From assembly GCA_026120185.1 (NCBI GenBank), contig JANUWF010001783.1:6479001-6543000 (forward strand): 64,000 nucleotides of DNA, in the 5' to 3' direction. Shown here piece after piece: positions 1-12,154 of this stretch. Under the pieces are notes generated by a model that saw nothing but the letters and a program-made list of their open reading frames with translations, was not told where the DNA came from and made no database searches. A program made the translations under genes and the position numbers. Numbering within the stretch: position 1 is the stretch's first letter; the number at the start of each line of letters is the position of its first letter. This stretch comes from Voacanga thouarsii (lineage: Eukaryota; Streptophyta; Magnoliopsida; Gentianales; Apocynaceae).

Positions 1-2004
1 CTTGATTACTTATTTGAGAGTTGAAGAGGCTAATCTTAGATCCAATGTGAACATTAATCGGAGAATCGAGGGATGAAAATTCGATATTAGTTCAAATAGG
101 AACTTGATAACGAATATTTGATTAGCATGCCTTTGAAAGTTAACAACAGGAATTTAATAACGAAGCTTGATCACCACGCCGTTAGGAATTTCACCAAGCG
201 TTCTAGACTTTCAGACAAGGAGATGAGAGATTTGATAATGAACACTGGATCATCAAGCCTTTAAGAGGAATTTTATATTCAACACTTAATCATTAAGCTT
301 TTGAGACTTCAAAATAGGTATTTGAGAAATTTTATAATGAACACTGGTCATTAAACTTTCAAGACTTCAGAATAGAAATTCGAGAGAAATGCAAGACTTC
401 AAAATGGGAATAAGAATTTGATAATTGATACAAGATCACTCCAGGAATTAAGACGAATATCTTGAAGAATATTTTGAAATTTTGACGAAGATTCAAAACT
501 TCTTGATGAAGTTTGGGATCTTTTAAGTTTGGATGCTAAAGCTTGGAATTCCTCTGCCAGGGGAATGCCTATTTTTATGTTGAGGCTCCATAACCTTTTG
601 AAAATTTATTATATGTGGGATTCTAATAATTGAAAATTTTTAGAAAACTTTGATAGATTTAAAATTAGCTTGACCTAAGGCATGATTTAATTTAATCTAT
701 AGCATACTGAATTTGATTCTCAGTGGACTTTAAATAGTCTAAGAATAATTTAACTTTTTCATGAATTTATTTAATTAATTAAAATTAAAATATATAAATA
801 AAAATTATTTATTTTTCTCAAAATTTCTTTGTCTTACATTAATACAAGAAACTTGTCGTAAATGATTCTAAGACATGCCTAAGCTGATCTGAATTAGATC
901 AGAACATTGAAATAGACTGGATAAACCCGAGAGGCTCTTACTTGTTTGCCCAGTGAGAGGGTGTAACCTTTAGGCCCTAATCTCTATAGATGAAAATTGG
1001 TCTTTCCAATACTTGATGATTATGAATTTAGACGTGTGCGAGTGTGTAATCAGGTGAAGGCAATGTGTACGTGGTCGAGAGAAATAGAAATAAAACTGAA
1101 GAGAAAGCGTGGGAATGTGGGTGTGCCAGAAGAGATCGAAAAGTGTTAAGTTTGAGGGAGTTTTAAAGGGAGGGTTGGTCCATGAGCCAAGGAATCAAAA
1201 AGGAGAGAGAGAAGACATTTCTGTATCGTCCTATCATGAGTGTCTTCATCACCCATGTGAAGGATAAAAATTGGGACGTACAATGCAGGGTTACAATAAG
1301 ATAAGGGGCTTAAATTGAAACTTCCAGTCTCACTAAAAATCGCAAGGGATAAAAGCACTTAGATTGGATGGCAAGAAAGCCACTTCAAATGCTCAACTCA
1401 GGCGATTGCCCACAGGCTTGCTCTGTAACCTGGTTTTCCACTCCCCAACCCTAGCTCTTTACCTATGCCTGCCCACCGCTCTTGAGCTGTATGGAACTCA
1501 AACTAGATAAACTCGATCGATAGGCTTGTTTGCCTGGGAGAAAAACCACTTGGAAAGGAAGAGAAAGGAACAAACGTTTCTTAAATCTTATCCTCTACCG
1601 ATATAGAGAATATAAATTGTGAGATATATAATATAGAAATAAGAATTGTATCCATAACTTTACAGGGACAAAATTATTTATAGGCTCATCTTTTACCACT
1701 ATGCCACATGACTTAGGGTTAGAGAGAAGACATTTGTTAACATTAAAGGGTGAGAGTGGGGAAAATGTGGAAAATAAAAGGAGTTAGTCTATATTAGTTT
1801 TGAATTATCTTGTAATCATTAAACATTTTTCATAATTTATGAAAATACTTCCATAATTTTAAGAACTTTTTACATAAAGTCGTTCCAAAATAACAAATAT
1901 ATATTATTTAAGGACTTATTTGATTATTTGACTAAATATTAAAAATTAATTGATTTATTACTTAATTAATTATATTTGATAATGGATAATTTTAAGAGTT
2001 TAAT
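1..2004. other. Unassigned AT-rich DNA, no gene seen
   Basis: I see no supportable gene here. The first 430 bases hold degenerate direct repeats around the phrases 'gagacttcaaaatag' and 'ataatgaacactgg', spaced roughly 60-70 bases apart. Two diverged copies of a short block around 'gataaac..cga..ggct' and 'cttgtttgcc' occur near 920-970 and 1503-1550. Short open frames on the minus strand near 1150-1360 have no recognisable domain. The stretch could be the remains of an old LTR or other repeat, but no terminal motif, primer site or TSD was found. Confidence 0.5.
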
Positions 2005-2742
2005 TGCTTCAATGTGTTTGATAAGAAAATTTTTATTGTGACTTATATAGCATGAAAGTTACTTAAATATGATGTTTGGATATGTTAATATTTATCTAAT
2101 TACTATTCGATTTATTCTTTTTTATGTAATCTAAACTATATTAAATACGTAGAATAAAAATAAATTTAATTTAATTTAATTTTCAAATTTAGACTTTATA
2201 TTTTAAAATATTAACTTCTAACTTCAAATTTCAAAATTTTGAAATTAAGTATTTACATTTTAGTTTTTAAATTTTAATTTTATCAAATGAGTCTAAGATG
2301 ATATACTGCAATAATATGTAAATATTTTCAAATAATATAAAGAAATGGAAAAGCAAAAACAGAAGCATTTAAGGTAATTAGATAAAAGTACGCATGCAGT
2401 CCGTAACGTGAAAGTTAGGACTGTCAATTGGGGCCGAGCAGACCCAAGCTTGGCCTCAACATTTTCAGGCTTAGGGCATATTTAATAACTCAATTAAATA
2501 TTGAAAATTATTTAATTAAATAAGTATTTCTTTAAGTGTATTTGACAACAAATAATATTAAGTGTGTTTGATAACAAATTTTTATTATTACTTAATTGAT
2601 TAAGATGTACTGAAATTCTATTATAAATTTTAATGAAATTAAAAAATCTTTAAGTTTGAAGTCTAAATATGTTTAATATTTAGTTAATTATTAATATTAT
2701 TTCATTTTAAAATTAAATTATAATAAAATATAATGTAAAAAA
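2005..2742. repeat. Repeat unit A (partial), split by copia-1
   Basis: This stretch aligns by eye with 10408-11140 and 11686-12430. It contains one full MITE-like unit (2003-2297, between 'tgtgtttgataag' and 'ttatcaaatgagtctaag') and the left part of a second (from 2471, 'ttagggcatatttaataa'). The second is cut off at 2742 where copia-1 begins; the uninterrupted copies continue for another 100-150 bases. Copia-1 therefore inserted into this copy. The right part, 2517-2742, is present again at 31606-31831. Confidence 0.75.
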
Positions 2743-4460
2743 TGTTGGGTATCTCAAGCTCGTATCCTATACGGCGCAGTGGAAAATAAACGAGATACTA
2801 TCTCAGGACCCGCTTATGTGTGAAAAACAAGACATAAAGATAATAAATGTAGCAACTTTTTACCGTTGTTTGATCGTCCGAAGAACAAAATTTCTTCTTC
2901 AAGTCGAGGCACGATCTAGCAATCCTCGTGATCAACCTCCACGTGAGTTGACTATCTAACCACTATAGTCACAGTATGTGATTATCTCTAACGGTAATCC
3001 ACACAGAGGAATACTCAAGCACCAAACTTTCTTGTGCTAGCAGAAACAAGATGGCGGCTAGGGTTGTTTCTCAAGACAATCGAGAGAGATAGAGAGAAGA
3101 GAAGGTCGACTGTTGCTGGTTTTTCGTGTGTCACTTTTCAGCTAGGGTTTCATGTGTCTTGTTAATATGTCACACGAAATTTCCCTTCCCAAAACTGAGA
3201 ATTCTAATCCTATTAGAATTCTCTAATTGTAATTGGAAACATCATGTTCTCACAATTATAACTTGGACCACAAATTATAACTAATTATAATTTGTCCACA
3301 ATAACTTCTCTTTCTCTCAATTAACCCCACTATGTTATCAAATAACATCTTGAGTATATAATCCTCTATTGTGTGTGACTTATTAGATTTTCCAGTCAAT
3401 TGGTAGTGAACATGAATTAATCCAAACGTCTTTGAGATTAATAATCCATAATTAATTAGAATTAATCCTATTAATTCTAATTAGGATTGGTTTATTAATT
3501 CATCAATTAATAAACCCATATTCCCAGATCATGAGCGGTATCTAGCAACACATCATGACCATTCAAGAGTCCAGGAAGTCAAGTGGCTTGACACGAACCA
3601 TTCAATAACAAACTTCAGTGCAATTAACTCATTTCACCATACAATATCTCATTCGGTTTGAAGTACGGAATTAGTGCTAACTCCCTCCAGAATTAATTCT
3701 GGCCTAAATACAATAGTACTTGTACCAGGAACCTACTACTCTAGATGTGTTTCAATTGGAACTGTTTCCAATACACAATTCCCCTGGCCAAGGACTTTTT
3801 AGGTAGTAATTCCTACAAGTGGCCGTGAGATATTCGCCCCTACTATTAGGAGTGGTGAATCCTTTATTGACCCTCTCAACTACTTTTGTTTACCTCACAA
3901 TGTACCCAATATCCATCCCATAGGCCGGCCCTTGATTGAGCTCCAGAGATTGGAATCAAAGTACAAAGCTCAGCAAACAAAGTACCTCGGGGATCTCAAG
4001 TCTAAGGATACTTGCACGTTTGATATATTGAGATTTTATCATTGGTACTAAATAGTTATCCATGTGATTATCTCAAAACTAGGTCATCCAATGAACTTAT
4101 TCCATTAACAAGGATCTATGTGTTAACTTTGAGTATCTAAATACTTACGGATATGAGAACCACCGCCTATCAAATCAGGAAGTCTAACACATGCTAGTCT
4201 TAACGCATTAATGATGTCCTGCCTCATTAATGCTCTGACTAGGGACTATTTAAGTACTAACACCATTCAGTGTAGTAGAAATCTCATATCATGATCTCTA
4301 TCATGATTTCCTCCACACAGTGTTGTACTAGGGATTTTATCGAATAGTTATATTACTTAAAGTAAACAAAAGAAATTGTAAGATAAATAATGCATTTTAT
4401 TAAAATAAAATGTATCATATACAATGTACAAGTGATAGCCTCTAAGGTACAATACTAACA
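2743..4460 (-). repeat. copia-1 3' LTR
   Basis: The LTR runs on the plus strand from TGTTGGGTATCTC to AATACTAACA, with short inverted ends (TGTT/AACA). The left end is fixed by the identical start next to the primer site at 10027. The right end is fixed by the duplicate copy at 31832-33550 and by the following minus-strand purine-rich 'aagtagaag' just outside. It contains no coding sequence. A TATA-like tract occurs near 3350-3365, but the transcription start cannot be placed. Confidence 0.85.
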
Positions 4461-4489
4461 AACTTCTACTTACACTAGAGCCAACAATT

Positions 4490-6173
4490 CATGTATCTAA
4501 TATCGAATGACTCAACATGGCAATCATGTTTCTTTTAGGATAGTGCTTTCGTAAGCGGGTCAACTATGTTCTCATCTGTGGGAACTCTCTCTATCTTTAT
4601 TTCCTTAGCTACTTCAGAAGCGGCTATGTACTCAGCTTCTGTTGTAGAGTTGGCAATAGTCTCTTATTTGGAACTTTTCCAACTTATTGCCCTTCCGCAC
4701 AACGTAAACACCTAGCCAAATTGTGATTTGAAATTATCTTTGTCAGATTGAAAATTGGCATCAGTATACCCGTTTATTTTCAAATCACCTTCTCCATATA
4801 CTAAGAACACAGCCTTAGTCCTTCATAAGTATTTAAGGATGTTCTTTACAGCCGCCCAATGACCCTCACCAAGGTCAGATTAGTATCTACTCGTCAAACT
4901 GAGAATACAAGATACATCGGGCCTAGTACATATCATAGCATACATGATAGATCCAACTACCGAGGCAAATAGAATCTTACTCATGTGATCCCTTTCAACT
5001 TGTGTCTTAGGAGACATCGACTTTGAAAGGCTTACACCATGTGACATGGGTAAGAATCTCTTTTTGGATTGATCCATGCTAAACTTCTTTAGCACTTTAT
5101 CTATGTATGTAGACTATAAAAGACCAAGTAACATTTTGGATCTATCTCTATAGATCCTTATTCCAAGAATATAGGTTACTTCTACAAGGTCTTTTATGGA
5201 GAATTGTTTAGACTGTTTGCAAGACAGGTATATCGTTTCCTATTAGCAATATGTCATCTACATAAAGTAATAAGAAAACGATTGCACTCCTACTAACCTC
5301 CTTGTATACACAAGGTTCATCCATGTTTTGAATGAAACCAAACTCTTTCATTGTTTCATCGAAACGGATGTTCCAACTCCAAAAAGCCTGCTTAAGTCCA
5401 TAAATGGACCTTTGCAGCTTGCACACATTTGTACTGTCATTGGATATGAAACCCTCAGGTTGTATCATATACACTTCCTCAATTAGATTTTCATTTAGAA
5501 AAACTATTTTCACATCCATTTGTCGAATCTCATAATCATGATGAGCAGCAATGGTTAGGATTATCCTGATGGATTTCAACATGGCTACTGGCGAGAAGAT
5601 TTCATCATAGTCAATACTATGTTGTTGATGATAACCCTTCGCCACTAGTCGTGCTTTATAGGTAACTAAGTTACCATCCATGTCTATTTTCTTCTTGAAA
5701 ATCCACTTGCACCCAATAAGTTTAATTTCTTTAGCTGGATCAACCAAAGTCCATACTTGGTTGTCATGCATGGAATCCATCTCTGACTCCATGGCCTCAA
5801 GCCATTTGACAGATTCTGAACTATTCAGAACATCCTTGTAGATAGTAAGCTCATCTTCATCTATGAGCAATACGCCATTGTGGTCACTAATGAGAAATTC
5901 ATATCTCTCAGGTGCCACACGTATCCTACTAGATCTACGAGGCTCTTGTGTATTAGAAGGTTCATCTATTCTCTCAATAGATGTGGGGTTAGATGGTTGA
6001 TCTTCGTTTGTTTTATTTTCATGAATTTCACTAAGTTCAATTTTACTCACAATGTCCCCTTTGATCATGTGCTTCTTCTCCAAGAAGACGGCATGCTTCG
6101 AGATAAATAATTTATTTTTGGAGGGTAGATAGAAGTAATATCCGAAAGATTTTTTCGGATATCCCACAAACAA
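4490..6173 (-). pseudogene. copia-1 reverse transcriptase and RNase H (decayed)
   Basis: This is the C-terminal half of a copia polyprotein, which copies element RNA into DNA inside virus-like particles. One 321-codon stretch (5208-6173) spans the end of integrase (FVGYPKKSFGYYFY, SKHAVFLE), a linker (RRSSRIRVAPERYEF) and [34 protein letters not shown] and the catalytic YVDD (LLLYVDDILLIG), which is intact. After a break the frame resumes at 4880-5095 (KFSMDQSKK, CTRPDVS). RNase H follows to about 4500 with GYTDANFQSDKD, TTEAEYIAAS and ADP-like 'VDPLTKA' phrases interrupted by stops. The length fits a near-complete RT-RNase H. A second copy lies at 33551-36565. Confidence 0.88.
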
Positions 6174-6239
6174 ACACTTATCAGACTTGGTCTCAAGTTT
6201 GTCTAACTGTGGCCTTTTAACAAAGGCAGGACAACCCTA

Positions 6240-7357
6240 TACTCACAAGTGAGATAACTTTAGTTTCTTACCAAAGAACATCTCAAATGGGATAGTATCA
6301 ACCGATTTTGTTGGAACTCTATTTAGTACATAAATAGAAGTCTCTGGTGCAAACCCCCAAAATAATTTTGGTAGGTCTGCAGAAGCCATCATAGTCCATA
6401 CCATATCTAGAAGGGTTCGATTCATTCTTTCAGATATACCGTTATGTTGAGATATATGTGGTGGAGTCCATTGAGATAATATCTCATTATCTCTAAGATA
6501 ACTCAGAAACTTTTAGCTCAAGTATTCTCCTTCTCGATTAGATCTTAGAGTCTTAATACTTTTGCCAAGTTGTTTCTTTATTTCATTCTTGAAGTCTTTG
6601 AACCTTTCAAAGGCCTCAGATTTGTATTTCATTAAATACAAATATCTGTATCGTGAGAAATCATCGATAAAGATTATGAAATAGTTATAACCTCATCTTA
6701 CTTGTATTGACATTAGACCACATACATAGAATGTATGAGTTCTAATAACTCCTTGGCCTATTCTCCTTTTCCTAAAAAAAGAGTTTCAGTTATTTTACCT
6801 AGTAAACAAGGCTCGCATGTGCCATATGATTATAATCAAATGACCCTAAGTCACCAAGCTTGTCTAACTTAGAAACACGATTTTCATTAAATGGCCCAAA
6901 CGACAATGCCATAAGTAAGAGGTGTTAGAGTTAGCTATTTTAGGTTTTTTATTGTTTATATTGAGAACTGGATTATCCAAGTCTAGAACATATAAACCAT
7001 TAACTAAAGTTGCTGAACTATGATGAATATCATCCAATGAAAAAGAATAACATTTATTCTTAAATATTAAATAAAATCCATATAAGTCTAAAAATGCAAC
7101 TGAAATAATGTTTTTCATTAAAATTGATACAAAATAACAGTTTTATAGTTCTATAATTAACCCGAAGACAGGTTCAGCTCGTATGTCCCCACAGCAAGTG
7201 CAGCAACTTTTGCCCCATTTGCAGTACGTAGGTCCACATTGCCTTTCTCTAGCCTTCTACTGCTCTTTAGTTCCTGTAAACTATTACACAAATGAGATCC
7301 ACATCTGGTATTTAATACCCATATCACATTTCTAAAGACAATATTTATCTTAATCAT
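6240..7357 (-). pseudogene. copia-1 protease and integrase (decayed)
   Basis: Protease lies at 7157-7357: the segment VIWVLNTRCGSHLC corresponds to the family's WVLDTGCGSHLC site, so the catalytic Asp is now Asn and the Gly is Arg. It would be inactive. The GAG-pre-integrase domain follows at 6864-7118 (NTSYLWHCRLGH). The integrase core around 6440-6860 is broken by stops and frameshifts. Its C-terminal part is clear at 6243-6425 (MNRTLLDMVWTMM, LPKLFWGFA, YVLNRVPTKS). The frame is interrupted at least four times. Order gag-PR-IN-RT-RNH is standard for copia. Confidence 0.85.
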
Positions 7358-8196
7358 AAATATACCCGGAGTAAAAGTAGAAGTGCTTGTAAGCTTCTCC
7401 TTCTACTTATTGTCCTTAATGGTCTCCAAGTAGACTTTGCAGTTGCGCCTCCAGTGGCCCATCTTCCCACAATAATAGCATGGGCCCTTGGTAGCTGCGT
7501 CCCTCTTTTCACACCACCTTTGGGCTTCATGGTAGCCTTCTTCTTTTTCTTTTGAACTTTCTTTTTAGAAGAGGAAGATTCTACCATTAAAACTGCATTG
7601 GAATCCTTCTTCATGGAGGACTTCACAGTTTTGAGAAGATTGATCAATTCAGGAATGGTGGATTCAATATTGTTCATCTGATAGTTAATCATAAATTGTG
7701 AGAAACTATTAGGCAAAGATTGTAGAATTAAGTCAGCACTTAAGTCATGATCTATTGCAAACCCGAGAGATCCAAGCTTCTCTATTAAACCCAGCATCTT
7801 TAGCCCATGAGTGGCCACAGAAGAACCCTCTGCCATTTTGCAACGGAATAGTTGCTTCGAGATCTTTTATTTCTCAGTTCTAGCTTGGGCATCAAACAGC
7901 TCTCAAAGAATTAAAATGATCGATTGAGCATCCATATGCTCGTGTTGTTTTTGCAACTCAGGAGTCATGAATGCCAGCATAATACATGATGTTGTATCAC
8001 TATCCTTCTTGTGCCTCTTGTGGATAGCATGCTCATCAGCATGAGCATCTTGGGCTGGTGGTGGTGGAAAGGAGCATCTAGCACGTAGAGTAACTTTTTT
8101 GATTTGAGAACGATTCTCAAATTTTTATACTAGTCAAGATAGTTTGATCCGGTTAACTTGTTGGTTTCCAAGATGCTACGTTTAGATTTGTTGACA
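7358..8196 (-). pseudogene. copia-1 gag (capsid/nucleocapsid, decayed)
   Basis: Gag packages element RNA into particles. The N-terminal part (8196-7840) shows the family phrase NKLTGSNYLD followed by a stop where W is expected (TGG to TAG), then LYVLDAP. The central part (7836-7500) has the UBN2-type helices (LQSLPNSFSQFMINY, ELINLLKTV). A lysine-rich linker (SSSKKKVQKKKKK) leads, after a frameshift, to an intact CCHC knuckle encoded at 7439-7480 (C-YY-C-GKMG-H-WRRN-C). The right breakpoint of the segment copied to 36564 falls inside this knuckle. Confidence 0.85.
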
Positions 8197-10013
8197 TGAT
8201 GCAAGTGACCTAGATGTAAGATAAAGAACATTAGCTACTTGTATATGCACATGATATGCATATAATTAGGACTTTAATTAAATGCATTTTTACTCCATTA
8301 TTTTACTCAAACTAATATCTCCTACTATTGGTTCGGAAAAGCCCGTTGGAAGCTTTCCAAGTGGACCAATATCCAAATTCCTCAAGAATAACCTTGGGTT
8401 TGCCCAACAAGCCACCTTTAAGTTTATTGGTAGGTATCCAATACCATTACATCATATGTAACTATCGGATCATTGGGTGATTAACAGCTTTTAATCTTAA
8501 AGCCTTTTAGGCTACCCCAACTTTTCTTCTAAATTTCTTTATACTTGAATTTGCCTAATCGGGATAAAGAATTTAGTTAAACTTGACCCATTAATCAAGA
8601 ATTTAATTCCAAAGGAATTTAATTTCATAGCTTGAACATGCCCAATGTCAAGTAGGCTTGGGTTTGCCCAACAACCTGGTCTCGAAAAAGGACTCTCGTT
8701 CTTACTATATTAACGGAAGGAATTAGGTTTAATATTAATTGAGGGATTTATTCCTTTTAGTGATTTCTTTGAATGACATGCATAAAAATCAATAAATCAC
8801 ATAATTGATAATCATGATAATAAAGCGATTACGTGGTATGGTTATGGACTTTTTCTAAATTAATTTCTTTGAGCCATAAAAGAAATTAACACTGTTAACC
8901 ATATGTGTTCATGCATGATTTAAGTAGAAGGTTTTACCTTCTTGCCTTGTTTTGGTTACCATCTCTAAAATTGAAATAATTCTACTCCTATCTAACATAT
9001 TTAAACTAATTACATAATTTCTTAAAGAAAGAAAACCTCGAGTTACATTCGAGGGGAGTTAGATAAGAAGAGAATTACACAAGAATTCTAGAGAAGGCAG
9101 GACACGTAGGCCCTATTTCATAAAAATCAAAACTGTAAAATGCATGAACAGATAAAATTGGTTTTAGCTCATAACCATCCACTATGCCATTGACTATGCT
9201 TAAACAAAATAAACATATACTTTTTATTATTCCAAAATCACTATTTTGGAAAAATAAAACAAATTCTAAAATCAATATTTTAGAAAAATACATTAATTTT
9301 AAATTTTCAAAATCACTATTTTGAAAAATAAAATTATTTGTCTTAAAATTAATTTTGAAAAAATACTTTTGGGTCCCGTCTCCGGCAATGAAAACGGGGG
9401 TCAATGAGGCAGTGCCCCTTTGTTTTTTTTTTTTTTTTTTTATAAAATAGAGCCGCATCGGCGTCGGTATGAAGGCCAAAGCCGCCGCCGCCTGTGTTCT
9501 GATTTTTTAGGAAAAAATTTCCAGAAATGATTTCTGGATGTTCGCGAAACAGCATGCAACCGGCGCCGGCTTGGAGGCCGGAGCTGGTGCCGGCTGTGGT
9601 CTAGAACAATGGCGGCAATTTTCAAAAATTTTCAAAAACAATTTCTGGTGCTTTTTTGGTCTGTAAATTTTTAGTGAGAGCGATTCTCAGCAGTATTTTC
9701 TATTTTAAAGCTTAAAACAACAATCAATTTGTTAGTTTAAACAAAACCAAAACAGAAAATTAAAATGAAACGGAAGGCAACAACCATGCTCTTGAAAACA
9801 TTTTTCTGCAAAAAATTCTCCGCACCTAAAGAAAGCATCTTTCGAAATACGCTGTGACTTTAACACAATTATATTGTGCTACAGACCCAACCCATAACGC
9901 TCGAAACAATTTCGACTCGAGTGAAAATGATTTTCACAACAAGAAAAGATAAACACGAATACATGAAAACAATTTTTCATGTTGAACAATGTCCGTAGAC
10001 CACACATAGCATG
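8197..10013 (-). other. copia-1 untranslated leader
   Basis: About 1.8 kb lie between the primer site and gag. No domain is recognisable. It holds two copies of 'gcttgggtttgcccaacaa' (about 8392 and 8655), AT-rich tracts, a poly-T run at 9422-9440, and an unexpectedly GC-rich block at 9450-9610 with imperfect palindromes of the type ccGGCGCCGGc. Short open frames through this block reflect composition, not genes. Confidence 0.6.
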
Positions 10014-10025
10014 GCTCTGATACCA
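10014..10025 (-). other. copia-1 primer-binding site (tRNA-Met)
   Basis: Read on the minus strand the site is TGGTATCAGAGC, the standard plant copia primer-binding site complementary to initiator tRNA-Met. It lies one base inside the LTR start at 10027, which sets both orientation and LTR boundary. Confidence 0.92.
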
Positions 10026-10026
10026 C

Positions 10027-10131
10027 TGTTGGGTATCTCAGGCTCGCATCCTATACGGTGCAGCAGAAAATAAACGAGATACCATGCCAAGACCCACCTA
10101 TGTGTAGAAAACATGACATAAAGATAATAAA
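10027..10131 (-). repeat. copia-1 5' LTR remnant
   Basis: The first ~105 bases match the 3' LTR from 2743 (TGTTGGGTATCTC, then ACGAGATAC and ATAATAAATG). The match ends abruptly at 'aaatg', where the sequence becomes the ATG-rich start of repeat unit B. About 94% of the LTR is missing. Confidence 0.85.
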
Positions 10132-10199
10132 TGATGATGATGATGATGGCTTCCTTACCTTCTTTTGTTATAAAAATTAGTTTTTGCAATTTCAGCAAT

Positions 10200-10203
<4 letters not shown>

Positions 10204-10285
<82 letters not shown>
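10204..10285. repeat. Compound microsatellite (TA)n(GA)n
   Basis: About 46 bases of pure TA are followed directly by about 35 bases of pure GA. The same compound repeat, shorter, occupies the same place in unit C (11486-11551), so it was present before the unit duplicated. Confidence 0.97.
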
Positions 10286-10287
<2 letters not shown>

Positions 10288-10407
10288 TGCATAGCCTAAA
10301 CTCAAATAACCCAATTCATAATATTAGTTAAAGTTTGATTCTGTACTTCTTGATTAATTGCTTAATCACTAGCATATTAATCGCAATTCAAATTGATAAG
10401 AGATTGC

Positions 10408-10706
10408 TTCAATGTTTTAATGTGTTTGATAAGAGATTTTTATTGTGACTTAAATAACATGAAAGTTACTTAAGTATGATGTTTGGATATGTTAATACTT
10501 ATCTAATTACTATTAGATTTATTCTTTTTTATGTAATCTAAATTATATTAAATACATAGAATAAAAATAAATTATAATTAATTTAATCTTCAAATTTTGA
10601 CTTTATATTTTAAAATTTTTAATTCTAACTTCAAATTTCAGAATTTTGTAATTAAAATATTCACATTTTAAATTTTAAATTTTAATTTTATCAAATGAGT
10701 CTAAGA
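10408..10706. mobile_element. MITE-like element, type 1 (unit B copy)
   Basis: The block is bounded by inverted termini, 'atgtgtttgataag' on the left and 'ttatcaaatgagtc' on the right, around ~270 AT-rich bases. Parallel copies are 2003-2297 and 11686-11981. A non-autonomous DNA transposon is the best reading, but no TSD was confirmed. Confidence 0.5.
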
Positions 10707-10878
10707 AAGAATAAGGCAATAATATGTAAATATTCTCAAATAATATAAAGAAATGAAAAAACAAAAGCAGAAGCATTTAAGGTAATTAGATAAAAGTACG
10801 CATGCAGTCCGTGAGGTGAAAGTTAGGACTATCAATTGGGGCCACGCAAATCCAAGCTTGGCCTCAACATTTTCAGGC

Positions 10879-11260
10879 TTAGGGCATGTTTAATAACTCA
10901 ATTAAGTATTTAAAATTATTTAAGTAAATACTTCTATTAAGTGTGTTTGATAATAAATTTTTGTTATTACTTAATTGATTAAGACATATTGAAATCCTAT
11001 TATAAATTTTAAGTGAAGTTAAAAGTTAATTAAGTTTGAAGTTTGAATAAGTTAAATACTTATCTAATTATTAATATTATTTTATTTTAAAACTAAATAA
11101 TAATAAAATATAATATAAAAATAAATTATAATGAATTTAAATTTCAGATTCAGATTTCAAATTTTAAAATTCGGTCTTTAGACTTCATACTTCAGAATTT
11201 AGTACTTAAATATTTAAATTTCAATCTTTACACTTCAATTTTATCAAACGAGGCACTAGT
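10879..11260. mobile_element. MITE-like element, type 2 (unit B copy)
   Basis: Imperfect terminal inverted repeats, 'ttagggcatgtttaataa' and the complement of 'ttatcaaacgaggcacta', enclose ~340 AT-rich bases. Copies are 12155-12562 in unit C and a cut copy at 2471-2742 in unit A. The internal pattern resembles type 1, suggesting a common origin. The superfamily is not certain (hAT-like ends). Confidence 0.55.
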
Positions 11261-11484
11261 TGGAAATAAAGTCAGTCAAGCCAAGCTGGATATTAAGGTT
11301 TACCAGAAGTAAAAATTGGCAAAGCTAGGGCATACCTAGCCTAGATTTGTATTAAATTAGATATATAAGTTTGATATACAATATAGTTTCAAATATTGAC
11401 ATATACCTAAATACAAAAAAAAAAAAAATTGATGATGATGATGATAGTTTCCTTACCTTCTTTTGTTATAAGAATTAGTTTTTG

Positions 11485-11485
<1 letters not shown>

Positions 11486-11551
<66 letters not shown>
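11486..11551. repeat. Compound microsatellite (AT)n(GA)n
   Basis: About 37 bases of AT run into about 29 bases of GA, in the same place in unit C as the array at 10204-10285 in unit B. Confidence 0.97.
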
Positions 11552-11554
<3 letters not shown>

Positions 11555-11685
11555 TGCATAACCCAATTCATACTATTGGTTAAAGTTTGATTCAATAGTT
11601 CTTGATTAATTGCTTAATCAATAGAATATTAATTGTAATTTGTGCCCTAACAAAATTTTTCATGAAATTCAAATTTAAAAGAGAT

Positions 11686-11981
11686 TGCTTCAATGTGTTT
11701 AATAAGAGATTTTTATTGTGACTTAAATAACATGAAAGTTACTTAAGTATGATATTTGGATATATTAATACTTATTTAATTACTATTAGATTTATTCTTT
11801 TTTTTTTTTTTGTAATCTAAACTATATTAAATATATAGAATAAAAAAATTATAATTAATTTAATCTTCAAATTTTGACTTTATATTTTAAAATTTTGACT
11901 TCTAACTTCAAATTTCAGAATTTTGTAATTAAGTATTTACATTTTAGTTTTTAAATTTTAATTTTATCAAATGAGTCTAAG
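11686..11981. mobile_element. MITE-like element, type 1 (unit C copy)
   Basis: It has the same termini as the unit B copy ('caatgtgtttaataag' and 'ttatcaaatgagtctaag') and an AT-rich interior. Confidence 0.5.
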
Positions 11982-12154
11982 ATAAAATAAGGCAATAATA
12001 TGTAAATATTCTCAAATAATATAAAGAAATGGAAAAATAAAAACAGATTCATTTAAGGTAATTAGATAAAAGTACGCATGTAGTCCATAAGGTGAAAGTT
12101 AGGACTGTCAATTGGGGCCCCACAGACCCAAGCTCGGCCTCAACATTTTTAGGC

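Larger units (their letters stand above)
2743..10131 (-). mobile_element. copia-1: Ty1/copia LTR retrotransposon, 5' LTR truncated
   Basis: This is a Ty1/copia element in minus orientation, with order (3' to 5' LTR) LTR, RNase H, RT, integrase, protease, gag, leader, primer site, LTR remnant. Integrase preceding RT is diagnostic of copia. The 3' LTR is complete (1,718 bp, TG...CA) but only about 105 bp of the 5' LTR survive. Stops and frameshifts in every domain make it inactive. It inserted in repeat unit A. The right side lacks the rest of unit A and any TSD, so a deletion or exchange removed the outer 5' LTR plus flank. Confidence 0.9.
10132..11429. repeat. Tandem repeat unit B (~1.3 kb)
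   Basis: This is the first of two adjacent, closely similar units. It starts with (ATG)n followed by 'cttccttaccttcttttgtta', then a TA/GA microsatellite, then two MITE-like elements (10408-10706 and 10879-11260), and ends with an A-run before the next (GATGAT)n. No coding potential is evident. Confidence 0.8.

Noticed and set aside
1..2004. A host gene near the left edge
   Set aside because: Short frames only, no splice-supported coding text, no known motif, and repeat-like composition.
5880..6110. Plus-strand 76-codon frame, repeated at 34970-35200
   Set aside because: It is the antisense shadow of the copia-1 RT/integrase linker; its conservation only reflects the duplicated segment.
10131..10331. 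Plus-strand frame starting with a run of Met and ending in Ile-Tyr and Glu-Arg repeats
   Set aside because: It is the translation of (ATG)n, (TA)n and (GA)n microsatellites; no domain and no gene structure. The minus-strand frame at 11407-11595 is the same artefact in unit C.
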